A stretch of 64,000 nt of DNA from CAWCQC01 sp963819905 (GTDB lineage: Bacteria > Actinomycetota > Thermoleophilia > Gaiellales > Gaiellaceae): positions 434,001 through 498,000 of the forward strand of contig CAWFXP010000001.1 of NCBI GenBank assembly GCA_963819905.1, written 5' to 3'. Shown in pieces: positions 1 to 10,057 of this stretch. The notes under the pieces are model-generated. The model was not told where the DNA came from and ran no database searches. It was given only the letters and a program-made list of their open reading frames with translations. Both the position numbers and the translations under genes were made by a program. Every line of letters begins with the position of its first letter. The first letter of the stretch is position 1.

Positions 1-3000
1 TTTGGACGTACCGATGACGCCAGACGCGCGATCCGCACATCGGGACGGAGGTCGCGGCCTACCGGCATCGAGGAGGTCGTCGGTGCCGGCGGGATGGGCA
101 TCGTCTACCGGGCGCCTCGATCCGCGGCTCGACCGGCACGTCGCGCTCGAAGCTGCTCCCGTCCGAGCTCGCGCAGAACGGTCAGTACCGGGCCCGGTTC
201 CTTCGCGAGTCGAGGCAGGCGGCGGCGATCGAGCATCCGAGCATCGTTCCCGTCCATGACGCGGCGACGCGAACGGAGTGCTGTACATCGCGATGCGCTA
301 CATCGACGGGTCTCGATCTGGGTCGGACGATCGCGCGCGAAGGGCCGCTGGCTCCGGACCGCGCGGTCTCCGTGCTCGCCGAGATCGCTGACGCGCTGGA
401 CGCGCCCACGCGCGAGGTCTCGTGCATCGCGACGTCAAGCCGAGCAACGTGCTCTTGTGCTCGCCGGACGCCGGCGGTCGCGAGCGTGCCTACCTTACGG
501 ACTTCGGCATCAGCAAGCTCGTGGCGGGGGAGGCCGCGCTGACCGCGACCGGTCATGTCCTCGGGTACCCGCCGAGTACGTCGCACCCGAGCTGGTCGAG
601 GGGGGTGAGGTCGACAGTCGCGCCGACGTGTACTCGCTCGGCTGCGTGCTCTTCGAGTGCCTGGCCGGCGAGCCTCCATTCGTCAGGGACACCCCCGTCT
701 CCGTGCTCTGGGCACACGTCAACGACGTGCCGCCGCCGCTGAGCGAGCGCCGTCGCGAGCTTCCGCCGCTATCGACGACGTCGTGGCTCGCAGCCTGCCA
801 AGACGCTTGACGATCGTTTCCCGAGCTGCGCCGAGGTGATTCAGGCCGCGCGAGAGGCGCTGGGGGTCGTTCAGGTCGAAGGCGCCCCACGTCGCTACGG
901 CGTACTCGCGGGCGCTCGACGACCACTGTCGTCGAGGTTCTCAAGGCTGCGCTGCGTGGCCGGCTCGTGGTCGTCGTGGGATCCGGCGCCGACCTCGCGT
1001 CGATGAGCGAGGCGGCCGCGCTTCCGCCCAGCGACTCGGAGCTTCGCGACGGGTCTCGTCGGAGCATTCGGATATCCGGGAAGGGACGCGCTCGAGTTGC
1101 CCCGGGTGTCGCAGTACGTCTCGGTCATGCACGGCTCCGGGCCGCTCGGCGACGAGCTCCACGACCTCTTGACCGCGGACTTCGCTCCGGGCGCTGCCCA
1201 CCGTCTGCTGGCCGGCCTCGCCGGCGATGGTGCGGGCTGCCCGGCGCGGTCTTTCCCGTGCTCGTCAGCATCGCGTACGACGCGACGTCGGAGCGTGCGT
1301 TCGCCGATGCGGGGGAGGAGCTGGACGTCGTCTCTACATCGCAGGCGGCGCGGAGAGCGGGCGGTTCCGCCACGTGCGTCCCGACGGCACCGAGACGGTG
1401 GTCGACGTCCCCAACACGTACACCGAGGGCCTTTCGGGCAACGAGCGAACGGTGCTCCTGCGCCTCCACGGAGGGTTTGACCCGAGCCGCGACCGCGAGA
1501 GCTTTCTCGTCACCGAGGACGACCACATCGACTACCTGCTGCGCTCGGACGTTGCGGGCCTCGTTCCGGTCGCGGTGGCAGCGAGGCTGCGGCGCAGCCA
1601 CGTCCTGTTCCTGGGCTGCTCGCCCACGGACTGGTGCCTGCGCGCGCTCCTGTCCGCGATCTGGCGAGACGGCGCGCTCGGATACCGGTCGTGGGCCGTC
1701 TCGCCGAGGCCGAACCCGACAGACCGCGAGTTCTGGCGCCACCGGGGAGTGGATCTGATCGACGTGGCGCTGCCGGCGTACGTCGACTCCATGGGGCGCC
1801 ACCTGACCGGTCTCACCGAACGGGAGCGGGCGCGGTGACCGTCGCGCCGCCCGAGTACGCCCTGGTCCGGCGAGCCCGTACAGAGGCCTCGCGCCGTTCG
1901 AGGAGACCGAGCTCGACGCGCTGCTCTTCTTCGGTCGCGAGCGCGAGCGCGAGGTGGTGACGGCGAACCTCATCGCGTCGAGGCTGACGGTTCTCTACGG
2001 GCCGAGCGGCGTGGGCAAGAGCTCGCTGCTGCGCGCCGGGGTCGCGCACGCCCTGAACAGCGGCGCCCGCCGGAACCTCGAGCTGCACGGTGCTCCGGAG
2101 GCGGCCGCGGTCGTCGTCGCGAACTGGGTGAACGAGCCACTGCGGACGATCCTGGACGTCGTCGAGGAGACCGTCGCCGAGCTGCGAGGCGACGTCCCCG
2201 AGACCTCTTCCCCACCGTTCGTGGACGCGCTCACCGCGGTATGCCGGCGCTCTCGACGGGCGACCTGTACGTGATCCTCGACCAGATGGAGGAGAACTTC
2301 CTCTACCACGGTGTCGAGGGCGGCCATCGGCCGAGCAACTGCCCCGGCTCCTCCGGGCGTCCGAGACGCACGTCAACGTGCTGCTTGCGCTTCGGGAGGA
2401 CGCTCTGTCGCGACTCGACGCGTTTCCCGGCCGGCGCATGCCCGGCATCCTCCGGAATCGCCTGCAGCTCGAGCATCTCGACCGGACGGCCGCGCGCGCG
2501 GCGGATCGTCGAGCCGCTCGAACGGTGGAACGCGCTCGGCGACGGGGACCACGTCGGCTCGAGCCCGCGCTTGGTCGACGCCGTTCTTGCGCAGGTCGCC
2601 GCGAGCCGCGGCGACGTCGGCGGCAACGGCGGCGCTCGGCTGGCGGCTGCGGACCGAGGCAGGATCGAGGCGCCGTACCTCCAGCTCGTGATGGAGCGGC
2701 TCTGGAGCGAGGAACGGTCGGGCGGGATCGACCATGCTCAGGAAGGAGACGCTCGATCGTCTCGGCGGGGCTGCTCGCATCGTCGAGTCTCACTTCGAAC
2801 GCGCGATCGACGAGCTTCCCCCGAGAGCCGCGAGCTTGCGGCGTCCGCCTTTGCCCATCTCGTCACCGCGTCCGGCATGAAGATCGCGCACACGACCGAC
2901 GATCTCGCAGCGTACGCCCACTCGAGTGAGGGAGCGATGCTCGGTGTGCTCGAGTCGCTGACGAGGCAGCGTATCCTGCGCGCGGAGCAGGGCGAAGGCG

Positions 3001-5573
3001 CCGGCCAGACGCGCTTCGAGGTCTTCCACGACGTCCTCGCCGCTCCCGTTCTGAGCTGGCGCCGCAGCTTCGAGGAGGAACGCCGGCTCGAGGCGGAACG
3101 GGTGGCCGCTGCGAAAACGGCCACCGGCGGTTGCTCACGCTCGGCGGTCGTCTCGCTCGTCGGGGCTCGCGCCTCGCGCTGGGACTCGCTGTCTTCGCCC
3201 TCACCCAGCGAAGCGAGGCCCGGTCACAGGCCGAGCAGGCGCGCCTCAACGCCGCGCAGGCCGAGGAGAACGCGGCCCGAGCCACCGCCGCCTCGCAGCG
3301 GGCCGAAGAGCAGGCTCAGGCGGCCCAGGAGCAGGCGAGAATCGCGCATGCCCGCCAGCTTGCGGCCAACGCGCTGTCGGCGCTCACGACCGATCCGGAG
3401 CTTGGACTGCTCCTCGGAATCGAGGCGGCCGGCCGGGAGCAATACGCCGGAGTCCGAGGAGGTGTTCGCGCGAAGCCCTGCTCGCGTCACGCGTACGGCT
3501 CGTCCTGCGCACCGACGTGTTCGGTCCACGCGGCCGAGTACAGCCCTGACGGATCCCGGATCGCAGTCGCGAGCGAGGACGGGCGGGCGCGGATCTTCGC
3601 GGCCGACTCTGGGCGGCTGCTTGCTGCCCTGGTTCACGAGGGGCTCGTCCTCGACGCGAGGTTCTCGCCCGACGGGAAGCTGGTCGCCACCGCGAGTGCC
3701 GACGGGACAGCACGACGCTGGAGAGGTCGGAGCGGCGACAGCGTGCGGGTACTCGACCACGGGGGCCGGGTCGCCGCGGTCGAGTTCAGCGCCGACGGCA
3801 GCGTCCTGGTCAGCGGTGGCGGCCAGACCGCACGTGTGTGGGACGTCGGTTCCGGCGAGCTTCTGCGGACGCTGGATCATCCGGCCGCGGTCACGATGGT
3901 TGCAGTCTCGCCGGTGAGCGATCTCATGGCAACGGCGGCGGACGACGACGTCGTGCGCATCTTCGGCGTCTCGAGCGGGCAGCTCGTCGGGACGGTCGAG
4001 CACACGGCCAGGGTGACGCAGCGTCTCGTTCAGCGCCGACGCCGCGCTGATGGTCACGACCAGCAACGACCGAACGACGCGCCTCCACAACGTCGGCAGC
4101 GGCGACGAGCAGGTACTGCGGGGCCCGCGCGGCCCGTTCTTCGACGCCGAGTTCAGCTCGGACGGCGCGCTTCTCGTCACGGGGAAGCGAGACGGGCTCG
4201 CACGGGTCTGGAGCGTCCGGAACGGCCGACGGCTCGTCTTGATGACCGGCCACGTCAACTACGTCGGCATTGCGTCCTTCAGCCCGGATCTGGACTGGGT
4301 GGTCACCGGAAGCCCGGACCGCACGGCGCGGACGTGGCAGACCGCGACCGGCAAGGGGATCGCCGTCCTCGCGGGCCACACCGAGTCCGTGACGAGCGCG
4401 GCCTTCAGTCCGGACGGAGCCCTGGGTCCCTCACCGCGAGCGAGGACGGTACGGCGCGCGTCTGGGACCGGGCACGAACGCGGAGCTGTCCACGCGGCTC
4501 GCACGGGTCGACCGGTGCTGAACGCCGTCTTCAGCCCGGACGGATCGCTCGCTGCCAGCGCCGGGGAGGACGGAACCGCCCGCATCTTCCAGGTTGACGG
4601 CAACGCGCCCCCGTTGCTCTTGCGCCACGGGGGACCGGTGACGACGGTCGCGTTCGACGGCACCGGAACGAGACTCCTGACGGCGAGCGCCGACGGTACG
4701 GCGCGGCTCTGGCGCACGCGCGACGGAGATCTGATCCGTACGTTCCGCTGCTCCGATCCGTGCGGACCGCCGCACTCGACCCAGATGGCGAGCTCGTCGC
4801 CGCGGCCGGCCCACGTGGCGTCGTGGAGCTGTCGGCGGGCAGACGACGGCGCGTCGGCCGGGACGCTCGAGGCGGGCAGCGCTGTGGCGAAGGTTGCGTT
4901 CAGCCCGGACGGCAAGCTGCTCGTGAGCGCCACGCGTGACGGCGCGCAGCTCTAGGAGCATCCCGACGACGGACGTCTGATTCACACGCTGGACGACCAC
5001 CGAGGTGCGGTCGTGAGCGGCGAATTCAGCCCGGACGGAAAGCTCGTGCTGACCGCCGGGAACGACAAGACCGCGCGCCTCTGGGACGCGACAAGCGGCG
5101 AGAGCATCCGCACCCTGCAGGGCCACGAGAAGGCGCTTAGCGTCGGCGACCTTCAGCCCGGACGGGCGCGCAGGTTGTGTCGACGAGCTGGGATCACGAC
5201 GGCCGGGTCTGGGACGTGGAGAAGGGCGAGTCCGTACGGGTGCTTCGCGGCCACTTCGCGCTCGTCACGGACGCCGCCTTCAGCCCTGACGGTCGCTGGA
5301 TCCTGACCGCCGGCCCCACGACGGCGGGGCTGTGGAACGCTCGCACCGGCAAGCTCCTCTACCTCAGGGGCCACCGGCGGCTGCTGACGAGCGTGTCGTT
5401 CGACGCGAACGGCGAGCGGATTCTGACCTCGAGCCGGGACGGGACGGTCCGGCACTTCGTCTGCGAGATCTGCGGATCGTCCGATCAGCTCGTGGCCCGG
5501 GCAGAGGCTCGCCTGGCCAGGACGGGCCGTGAAGCTGACGCCCGCCGAGCGCGCTCGGTTCCTCGAGCGCTGA
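1..5573 (+). pseudogene. Frame-broken protein kinase / SIR2-like / nSTAND NTPase / WD40-repeat gene
   Basis: No continuous frame exists, but stitching frames gives one coherent protein of about 1,850 residues. Kinase (14-870): glycine loop GAGGMG, VAL-K lysine after an extra base near 151, HRDVKPSN (423), DFG (about 508), APE after 585. SIR2-like domain (895-1840): GRLVVVVGSG start, catalytic-type LHG near 1466, TEDDHIDYL, FLGCSPTDW. nSTAND NTPase (1870-3110): Walker A GPSGVGKSS near 2003, DQMEEN, FEVFHDVLA end. A hydrophobic segment (about 3130-3205) and an Ala/Gln/Glu-rich coil follow. WD40: about 16 repeats spaced about 120 bp (3535-5460). The C-terminal LTPAERARF ends at TGA 5571. Such fusions act as sensor/effector proteins: SIR2 domains on STAND ATPases can deplete NAD in phage defence. 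At least ten frame changes plus an in-frame TAG at 4953 (expected Trp) argue for a decayed gene; poor sequence at a contig edge is the alternative. The start may be ATG 14 or lie upstream. Confidence 0.85.
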
Positions 5574-5615
5574 AGGAACACGCGGCGAGGGAGCGATCAC
5601 GACGCCGCCGCGCGC

Positions 5616-5646
5616 GTAGGGGCCGGACCTGTCCGGCCCGATCTAC
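5616..5646. repeat. GTAGGGGC-type dyad element, copy 1
   Basis: An imperfect palindrome with a GGGCCGGAC/GTCCGGCCC stem and a GTAGGGGC left end, in the gap between the kinase/STAND gene and the methyltransferase gene, which converge here. The right end reads GATCTAC rather than CCCTAC. It could act as a bidirectional terminator, though there is no U-tract, or be a dispersed repeat. A near copy lies 18 bp downstream and a relative is at 41461. Confidence 0.6.
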
Positions 5647-5663
5647 GCCGAGCCCACGATCTC

Positions 5664-5690
5664 GTAGGGGCCGGACCTGTCCGGCCCTAC
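5664..5690. repeat. GTAGGGGC-type dyad element, copy 2
   Basis: A 27-bp near-perfect dyad, GTAGGG to CCCTAC, around a GGCCGGAC/GTCCGGCC stem. It overlaps the stop codon of the minus-strand methyltransferase (5687-5689). Together with copy 1 it lies between convergent genes, where a terminator would be expected. Confidence 0.65.
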
Positions 5691-6250
5691 GGCCGGATTG
5701 CGACGAACGAGAAATCCTCGGCCGCCGTTTCGATCTCGACCTCGGCGAAGCCGGCCCGCCGGAGCCGGTCCGGGAAAGTCTCGGGATCGATCGGGACGAG
5801 CACGTCGTCGACGTGGAACGCGCGCATCTCCTCGCTGTCGACGCTGTCGGCGCCGACGAAGACGCCGCCGGGACGCAGGACGCGCGCCACCTCCCCGAGC
5901 AGCCGGTCCTGGAGCTCCGGCGTCGGGACGTGGTGGAGCATCGTGAACGACGAGGCGGCGCTGAACGTCCCGTCCGCGAACGGGAGCCGGGTGGCGTCCG
6001 CCTCGACGACGGCGACGTTCGTGTCGGCGAGGCGCTCGGCGAGCGCGGCCGCCAGCGTCGGGTCGATCTCGACCGCGGTCAGGCGGTCCACCCGCTGCCG
6101 GAGCTCGTCCGTCGTCTTGCCCGGCCCGGGCCCGACCTCCAGCAGGTGGTCGCCGAGATCGACGCCGTCGAGCGCCCGCGGCAGCAGGTCGTCGCGCACG
6201 TACTCGGCCCATTCGTCACTCGCGAGCAGATCGAGGTGCTGCTGGTTCAT
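5687..6250 (-). CDS. Class I SAM-dependent methyltransferase
   Basis: A 187-residue cytoplasmic protein with the class I Rossmann methyltransferase pattern. Motif I is EVGPGPGKTT (about residues 38-47), an acidic ribose-binding residue is in TAVEID (about 60), motif II is VEADATRLPF, and the post-motif LRPGGVFVGAD is at about 125. This is the Methyltransf_11/25 type; the substrate cannot be told. The ATG at 6250 is the natural start, 25 bp after the proB stop. It is the last gene of a proA-proB-methyltransferase run on the minus strand and probably shares its transcript. No methyl-acceptor domain is present. It could act on a small molecule or lipid. Confidence 0.82.
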   Translation of the reverse strand: MNQQHLDLLASDEWAEYVRDDLLPRALDGVDLGDHLLEVGPGPGKTTDELRQRVDRLTAVEIDPTLAAALAERLADTNVAVVEADATRLPFADGTFSAASSFTMLHHVPTPELQDRLLGEVARVLRPGGVFVGADSVDSEEMRAFHVDDVLVPIDPETFPDRLRRAGFAEVEIETAAEDFSFVAIRP

Positions 6251-6275
6251 CGCGGCCGGCCCCTGCGAAACGCGG

Positions 6276-7318
6276 CTAGTAGAGCACCAGCCGGTCGCGG
6301 TGGACGGCCTCGAGGCCGCGCGGGCGCTTCCGAGGTCGTCCGAGCTCGCGCTGGCGAGGCCCTTGGCGAACGCCGCTCCGTCCGGGCCGACGATCTCGAC
6401 GCCGTCTCCGGCGTCGAAGCGGCCCTCACAGCGGGCGATCCCGACCGCGAGCAGGCTCGCGCCGTCGTTCGCGAGCGCGAGCTTCGCGCCCTCGTCGATG
6501 CGCAGAACGCCCGAGACCGGCTTCCCGAACCGGAGCCAGAGCTTGAACGCCGACGGCGCCCGCTCGCCGGCGGCGAACCGCGTCCCGCGCGGCTCGCCGG
6601 CGAGGATCGGCGCGAGGACCTCCTTGCCCGCGCCCGCCGCGATGACGGTCGGGATCCCGGCCGCAGCGGCGACCTCGGCGGCGACCACCTTGCTTCGCAT
6701 GCCGCCTTTGCCGAGGGGCGAGGCGCCGCCGAGCACGGCGTTGCGGGCGGTCGAGCCGTCCTCGATCAGCTGGGCCCCCGGCTTCCCCGGAGCCCGCGAC
6801 AGGACGCCCTCGACCTCCGTGAGCAGGACGAGCAGGCGGGCCCGGGCGAGTACGGCCACCTGCGCGGCGAGGGCGTCGTTGTCCCCGAACGTGATCTCGT
6901 CCGTCGCGGTCGCGTCGTTCTCGTTCACGACCGGGACGGCGCCGAGCGCGAAGAGGGCGTTCATCGCGTTCCGCGCGTGGACGTACGCGCCCCGGTCGGA
7001 GACGTCGGTCGCCGTCAGCAGGATCTGGGCGGCGGGGACGCCCTCGGCACCGAGCGCGTCCTCCCAGGCGGCCTGCAGCCGTGCCTGCCCGAGCGCCGAG
7101 GCCGCCTGCAGCTTCGGCATGCTGCGAGGGCGCTTCGTGGCGCCGATCCGCGTGAGGCCGAGCGCGATCGCGCCCGAGGAGACGACGCAGACCGGGGTGC
7201 CGTCACGCACGATCTCGGCGATCTCCCGGGCGCGGTTCCGCAGCACCTGGCGGCGCACCTGGCCGCGGGTCCCGGCGATCAGCGTCGTACCGAGCTTGAC
7301 GACGAGGGGGCGTCTCAT
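6276..7318 (-). CDS. proB: Glutamate 5-kinase, frameshift near the 3' end
   Basis: It phosphorylates glutamate to gamma-glutamyl phosphate, the first step of proline synthesis. The amino-acid kinase fold begins VVKLGTTLI; SSGAIALG, a VNENDA loop, FGDNDALAAQVA and GKGGMRSK follow. The C-terminal third is the PUA domain (FDAGDGVEIVG, FAKGL). After about 6330 the frame is lost; in another frame the expected EAVHRDRLVLY ending is followed by TAG at 6276. The net length is off by one base (two extra or one missing). The start ATG at 7318 overlaps the proA stop in ATGA, so the two are translationally coupled. The order proA-proB is reversed from the common proB-proA. Confidence 0.88.
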
Positions 7319-8575
7319 CGCCGCTGGCTCCCGTCGCCGACGACGCGGTACTGCCGAAGCCAGAGGTCTCGGTAGGTGACGGGCCCGCGCGGGCCGGGCG
7401 TCCAGTCGACGTTGATACCCGTCTCCGGGGCGCCCGTCAGAGCGTGGCCGTCGGTGAAGCGGGTCGGCGCCTGCCAGAAGGCCGCCGTGCCCCGATACCG
7501 AGCCAGGAAGGCCCGGGCCGCGGCCTCGTCCTCGGCGACGATGGTCGCGGCAAGGCCCGACGTCTGGCCGTTCGCGATCCGCACCGCCTCCTCGAGGTCG
7601 TCGACGACGTCGACCGTGACCGTGGCCACGCGCTCGGGGTCGTTCGCCCACTCGTGGCCGAGGCGCTCGTCGAGCGCCGCCATCCTCGCCACGGACTGCG
7701 CGCGCTCGGTACCGCGGGGCTCGACGCCGACGCGCTCGAAGAGGGCCAGCAGGTCGGCCAGACGGTCGCTCGCCTGCCGGTCGACGAGGCAGAGGTTCAG
7801 CCGGTTGCAGACTCCGAGCCGGTCGAGGCTCGCCTCGGCGACGGCCAGCAGCTTCTCGCGGTCGGCGCTGCCGTGGGCGTAGAGGACGCCGCCGCCCTCG
7901 GCGTGGGCCAGCGTGCGTACGCCGTGCTCGGCGGCGAGCCGGGCGAGCGCGGCCGTCGTCTCGCCGCTCCCTCGCAGGATCACCAGCGGGATCTCGGCGG
8001 GCAGCGTCACGAGGATCCGTGCGCCGTCTCGCTCGGGAGAGCGCACGAGACCGACCGCTCCCGGCGGCAGGCCGGCGCGCTCGAGGGCCGGGCGGAGCAC
8101 GTCGTCCACGAGCACCGTCACGGTCCGCAGCGCGGCGCCTCCCGTCCGCAGGACCGTCGTGTTGAGGCTGCGAAGCAGCTGGCCCGCGACGTCGAGGGCG
8201 ACGTTCGGCCGGGCTTCGAAGTTCGCGCCGACCGTCCCGATCGGGATCCGCAGCTCGCTCACGGCGAGCCCGTTCGCGAGCGTCCAGGCGGCGACCTCGC
8301 GCTCGAGCCCGGGGATCTCGGCCATCCCGCCGACCTGGTCGGCCAGCGCCTCGATGCGCGCGTCGTCCAGGCGCAGGCGGTCGAGCGTCCCCTCGTCGAG
8401 AGACCCGGTTGCCGCCTCGCACGTCGGCGGCGTTGGCGGCGAGAACGGCCGGCGCTTGCTCGCGGACGAGCGCCGCAGCCGCCCGTAGGGCCTCCGAAAC
8501 CGCCTCGTCCGTCAGCGAGGGGAGCGCGCGTCCGGCCTCCACGGCCTCGAGCCGGACGAGCTCCCGAAGATCCAC
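7315..8575 (-). CDS. proA: Glutamate-5-semialdehyde dehydrogenase, one frameshift
   Basis: It reduces gamma-glutamyl phosphate to glutamate semialdehyde with NADPH, working with ProB. The N-terminus starts at GTG 8575 (VDLRELVRLEAVEAG) and continues into LAANAADVR; at about 8418 the frame shifts by one base and resumes as GSLDEGTLDRL, then IPGLEREVAAW and EARPNVALD. The catalytic cysteine is in the GVCNRL segment, and the C-terminus has TGINVDWTPG. The family is about 415 residues, matching the joined length of about 419. The indel is probably one extra base and may be a sequencing error because both halves are well conserved. The divergent promoter region toward thrC lies upstream. Confidence 0.88.
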
Positions 8576-8652
8576 GCCTGCCGTTCTAGCAGGTCGCGTC
8601 GCGGCTCGCGGAGTCGCTCACGCGTCGTCTCCGTCGGCGGCGCACGCTTCGC

Positions 8653-8658
8653 TATACT
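8653..8658 (+). promoter_or_regulatory. Candidate -10 box for thrC leader
   Basis: TATACT lies about 27 bp before the S-box aptamer, so transcription would start near 8665 and include the whole riboswitch. No convincing -35 is seen at the usual spacing. Confidence 0.45.
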
Positions 8659-8684
8659 CGCCGCCGAGAGCGGGCACCGTCCCG

Positions 8685-8790
8685 CTCACATCGAGAGAGG
8701 CTGAGGGAACCGGCCCGTCGAAGCCTCGGCAACCTGCTCAACGCGGCAAGGTGCCAACCCCGGCCGGGCTACGGCCCGGGAGGATGTCGA
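8685..8790 (+). promoter_or_regulatory. SAM-I (S-box) riboswitch upstream of threonine synthase
   Basis: The leader contains the S-box core in order: GAGAGGCTGAGGGA (8693-8706), GGCCCGTCGAAGCC, CGGCAACC (8727-8734), AAGGTGCCAA (8748-8757), then a GGCCGGGCTACGGCCC hairpin and GGAGGATGT. P1 can form between ACATC (8688-8692) and GATGT (8783-8787). These are the conserved SAM-I family elements. The thrC Shine-Dalgarno (8798-8806) sits 11 nt after P1, and there is no terminator hairpin, so translational control is more likely. SAM-dependent control of threonine synthase fits its competition with methionine synthesis for phosphohomoserine/homoserine. Confidence 0.9.
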
Positions 8791-8813
8791 GCGAGACGAA
8801 AGGAAGCCTCGAA

Positions 8814-10032
8814 GTGTCCGCGATTTCACTCCGCTGTCGTATCTGCGAGACCGAGCACGAGCTCGGCCCGTTCGCCGTCTGCTCGCGCTGCTTCGGCCCG
8901 CTCGACCCGATCTACGACTGGGATCGCGCTGCGCGGCGCGGTCACGCACGAGTCGATCGGCTCGGGGCCGGCCTCGATCTGGCGCTACGCCGACCTGCTG
9001 CCGGTGGACACGCCGGCCTACCCGCGCCTCGCACCGGGCTTCACGCCGCTCGTCGAGGCGCCTCGGCTGGCTTCGGCGCTCGGCGTCGGGGAGCTCTACC
9101 TGAAGCTCGACACGGCCAACCCGACGCACTCGTTCAAGGACCGCGTGGTCGCGGTCGCAGCTGCCAAGGCGAAGGAGCTCGGGCTCGAGACCCTTTCCTG
9201 CTCCTCGACCGGCAACCTCGCGAACGCGGTCGCAGCGCGCGCGGCCGCGGAAGGAATGGAGGCGGCCGTCTTCTGCCCGTACGACCTCGAGCCCGAGAAG
9301 CTCGTGGCCACCGCCGTGTACGGGGCCACCATCTACGCGGTTCGCGGCACGTACGACGATTGCAGCCGCCTGACCGTCGAGCTCTCCTTCGAGCTTCCCT
9401 GGGGCTTCGTGAACGTGGGCCTGCGCGCGTACTACGCCGAGGGCTCGAAGACGCTCGCCTTCGAGATCGCCGAGCAGCTCGGCTGGGAGACACCCGACGT
9501 CGTCGTCGCGCCGATCGCCTCCGGAGCGATGTACTCGAAGGTCGGGCAGGGATTCGCCGAGCTCGAGCGGCTCGGCCTCGTCGAGGGCGGGACTCCGCGC
9601 ATGGTCGGCGGCCAGGCCGAAGGCTGCGCGCCGGTTGCCGCCGCGCTCGTCGAGGATCGGCGCGTGACGCCGGTCAGGCCGAGCTCCGTCGCCCGCTCGC
9701 TCGCGATCGGGAACCCGGCCGACGGCGATCTCGCCGTCGGCACGGCCAAGGCGACCGGAGGAGACATCCACGTCACCGCCGAGGACGAGATCGGGATCAA
9801 CATGGCGCTGCTCGCGGAGACGACCGGGGTCTTCGGGGAGACGGCGGCGGGCGTCACGCTGGGGGCGCTCCGCGAGGCGGTTCGCCGCGGTCAGGTCGGC
9901 GAGGGCGATCGGGTCGTCCTCCTCGTCACGGGCGACGGCCTGAAGACGCCGGATCCGATCGCCGAGCGCCTGCGCCCGGTCGAGATCGACGCCGACGCGG
10001 ACACCCTGCTCGAGTCGCTCGGCGTCGCCTAG
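8814..10032 (+). CDS. thrC: Threonine synthase (PLP-dependent), one frameshift
   Basis: It converts O-phosphohomoserine to threonine. The start GTG 8814 has a strong GAAAGGAAG ribosome site 8 nt upstream; an ATG at 8784 is rejected because it lies in the riboswitch P1 stem. The N-terminus has a zinc-ribbon-like pair, CRIC and CSRC, then FGPLDPIYDWD; at about 8925 one extra base shifts the frame, after which ALRGAVTHESIG and the PLP fold follow. SFKDR carries the PLP lysine, SSTGNLANA is the phosphate-binding part, and GDGLKTPDP is near the end. The joined length of about 405 residues is normal. The S-box riboswitch in its leader controls it. Confidence 0.9.
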
Positions 10033-10057
10033 AGGCTCTCGGCCGCCGGCTCGATTC

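Noticed and set aside
5177..7375. Plus-strand open frame through the proB region
   Set aside because: Only the first part is WD40 sequence of the broken gene; the rest is antisense of methyltransferase and proB.
8784..8813. ATG at 8784 as thrC start
   Set aside because: It lies in the riboswitch P1 strand and has no ribosome site; GTG 8814 has a strong one.
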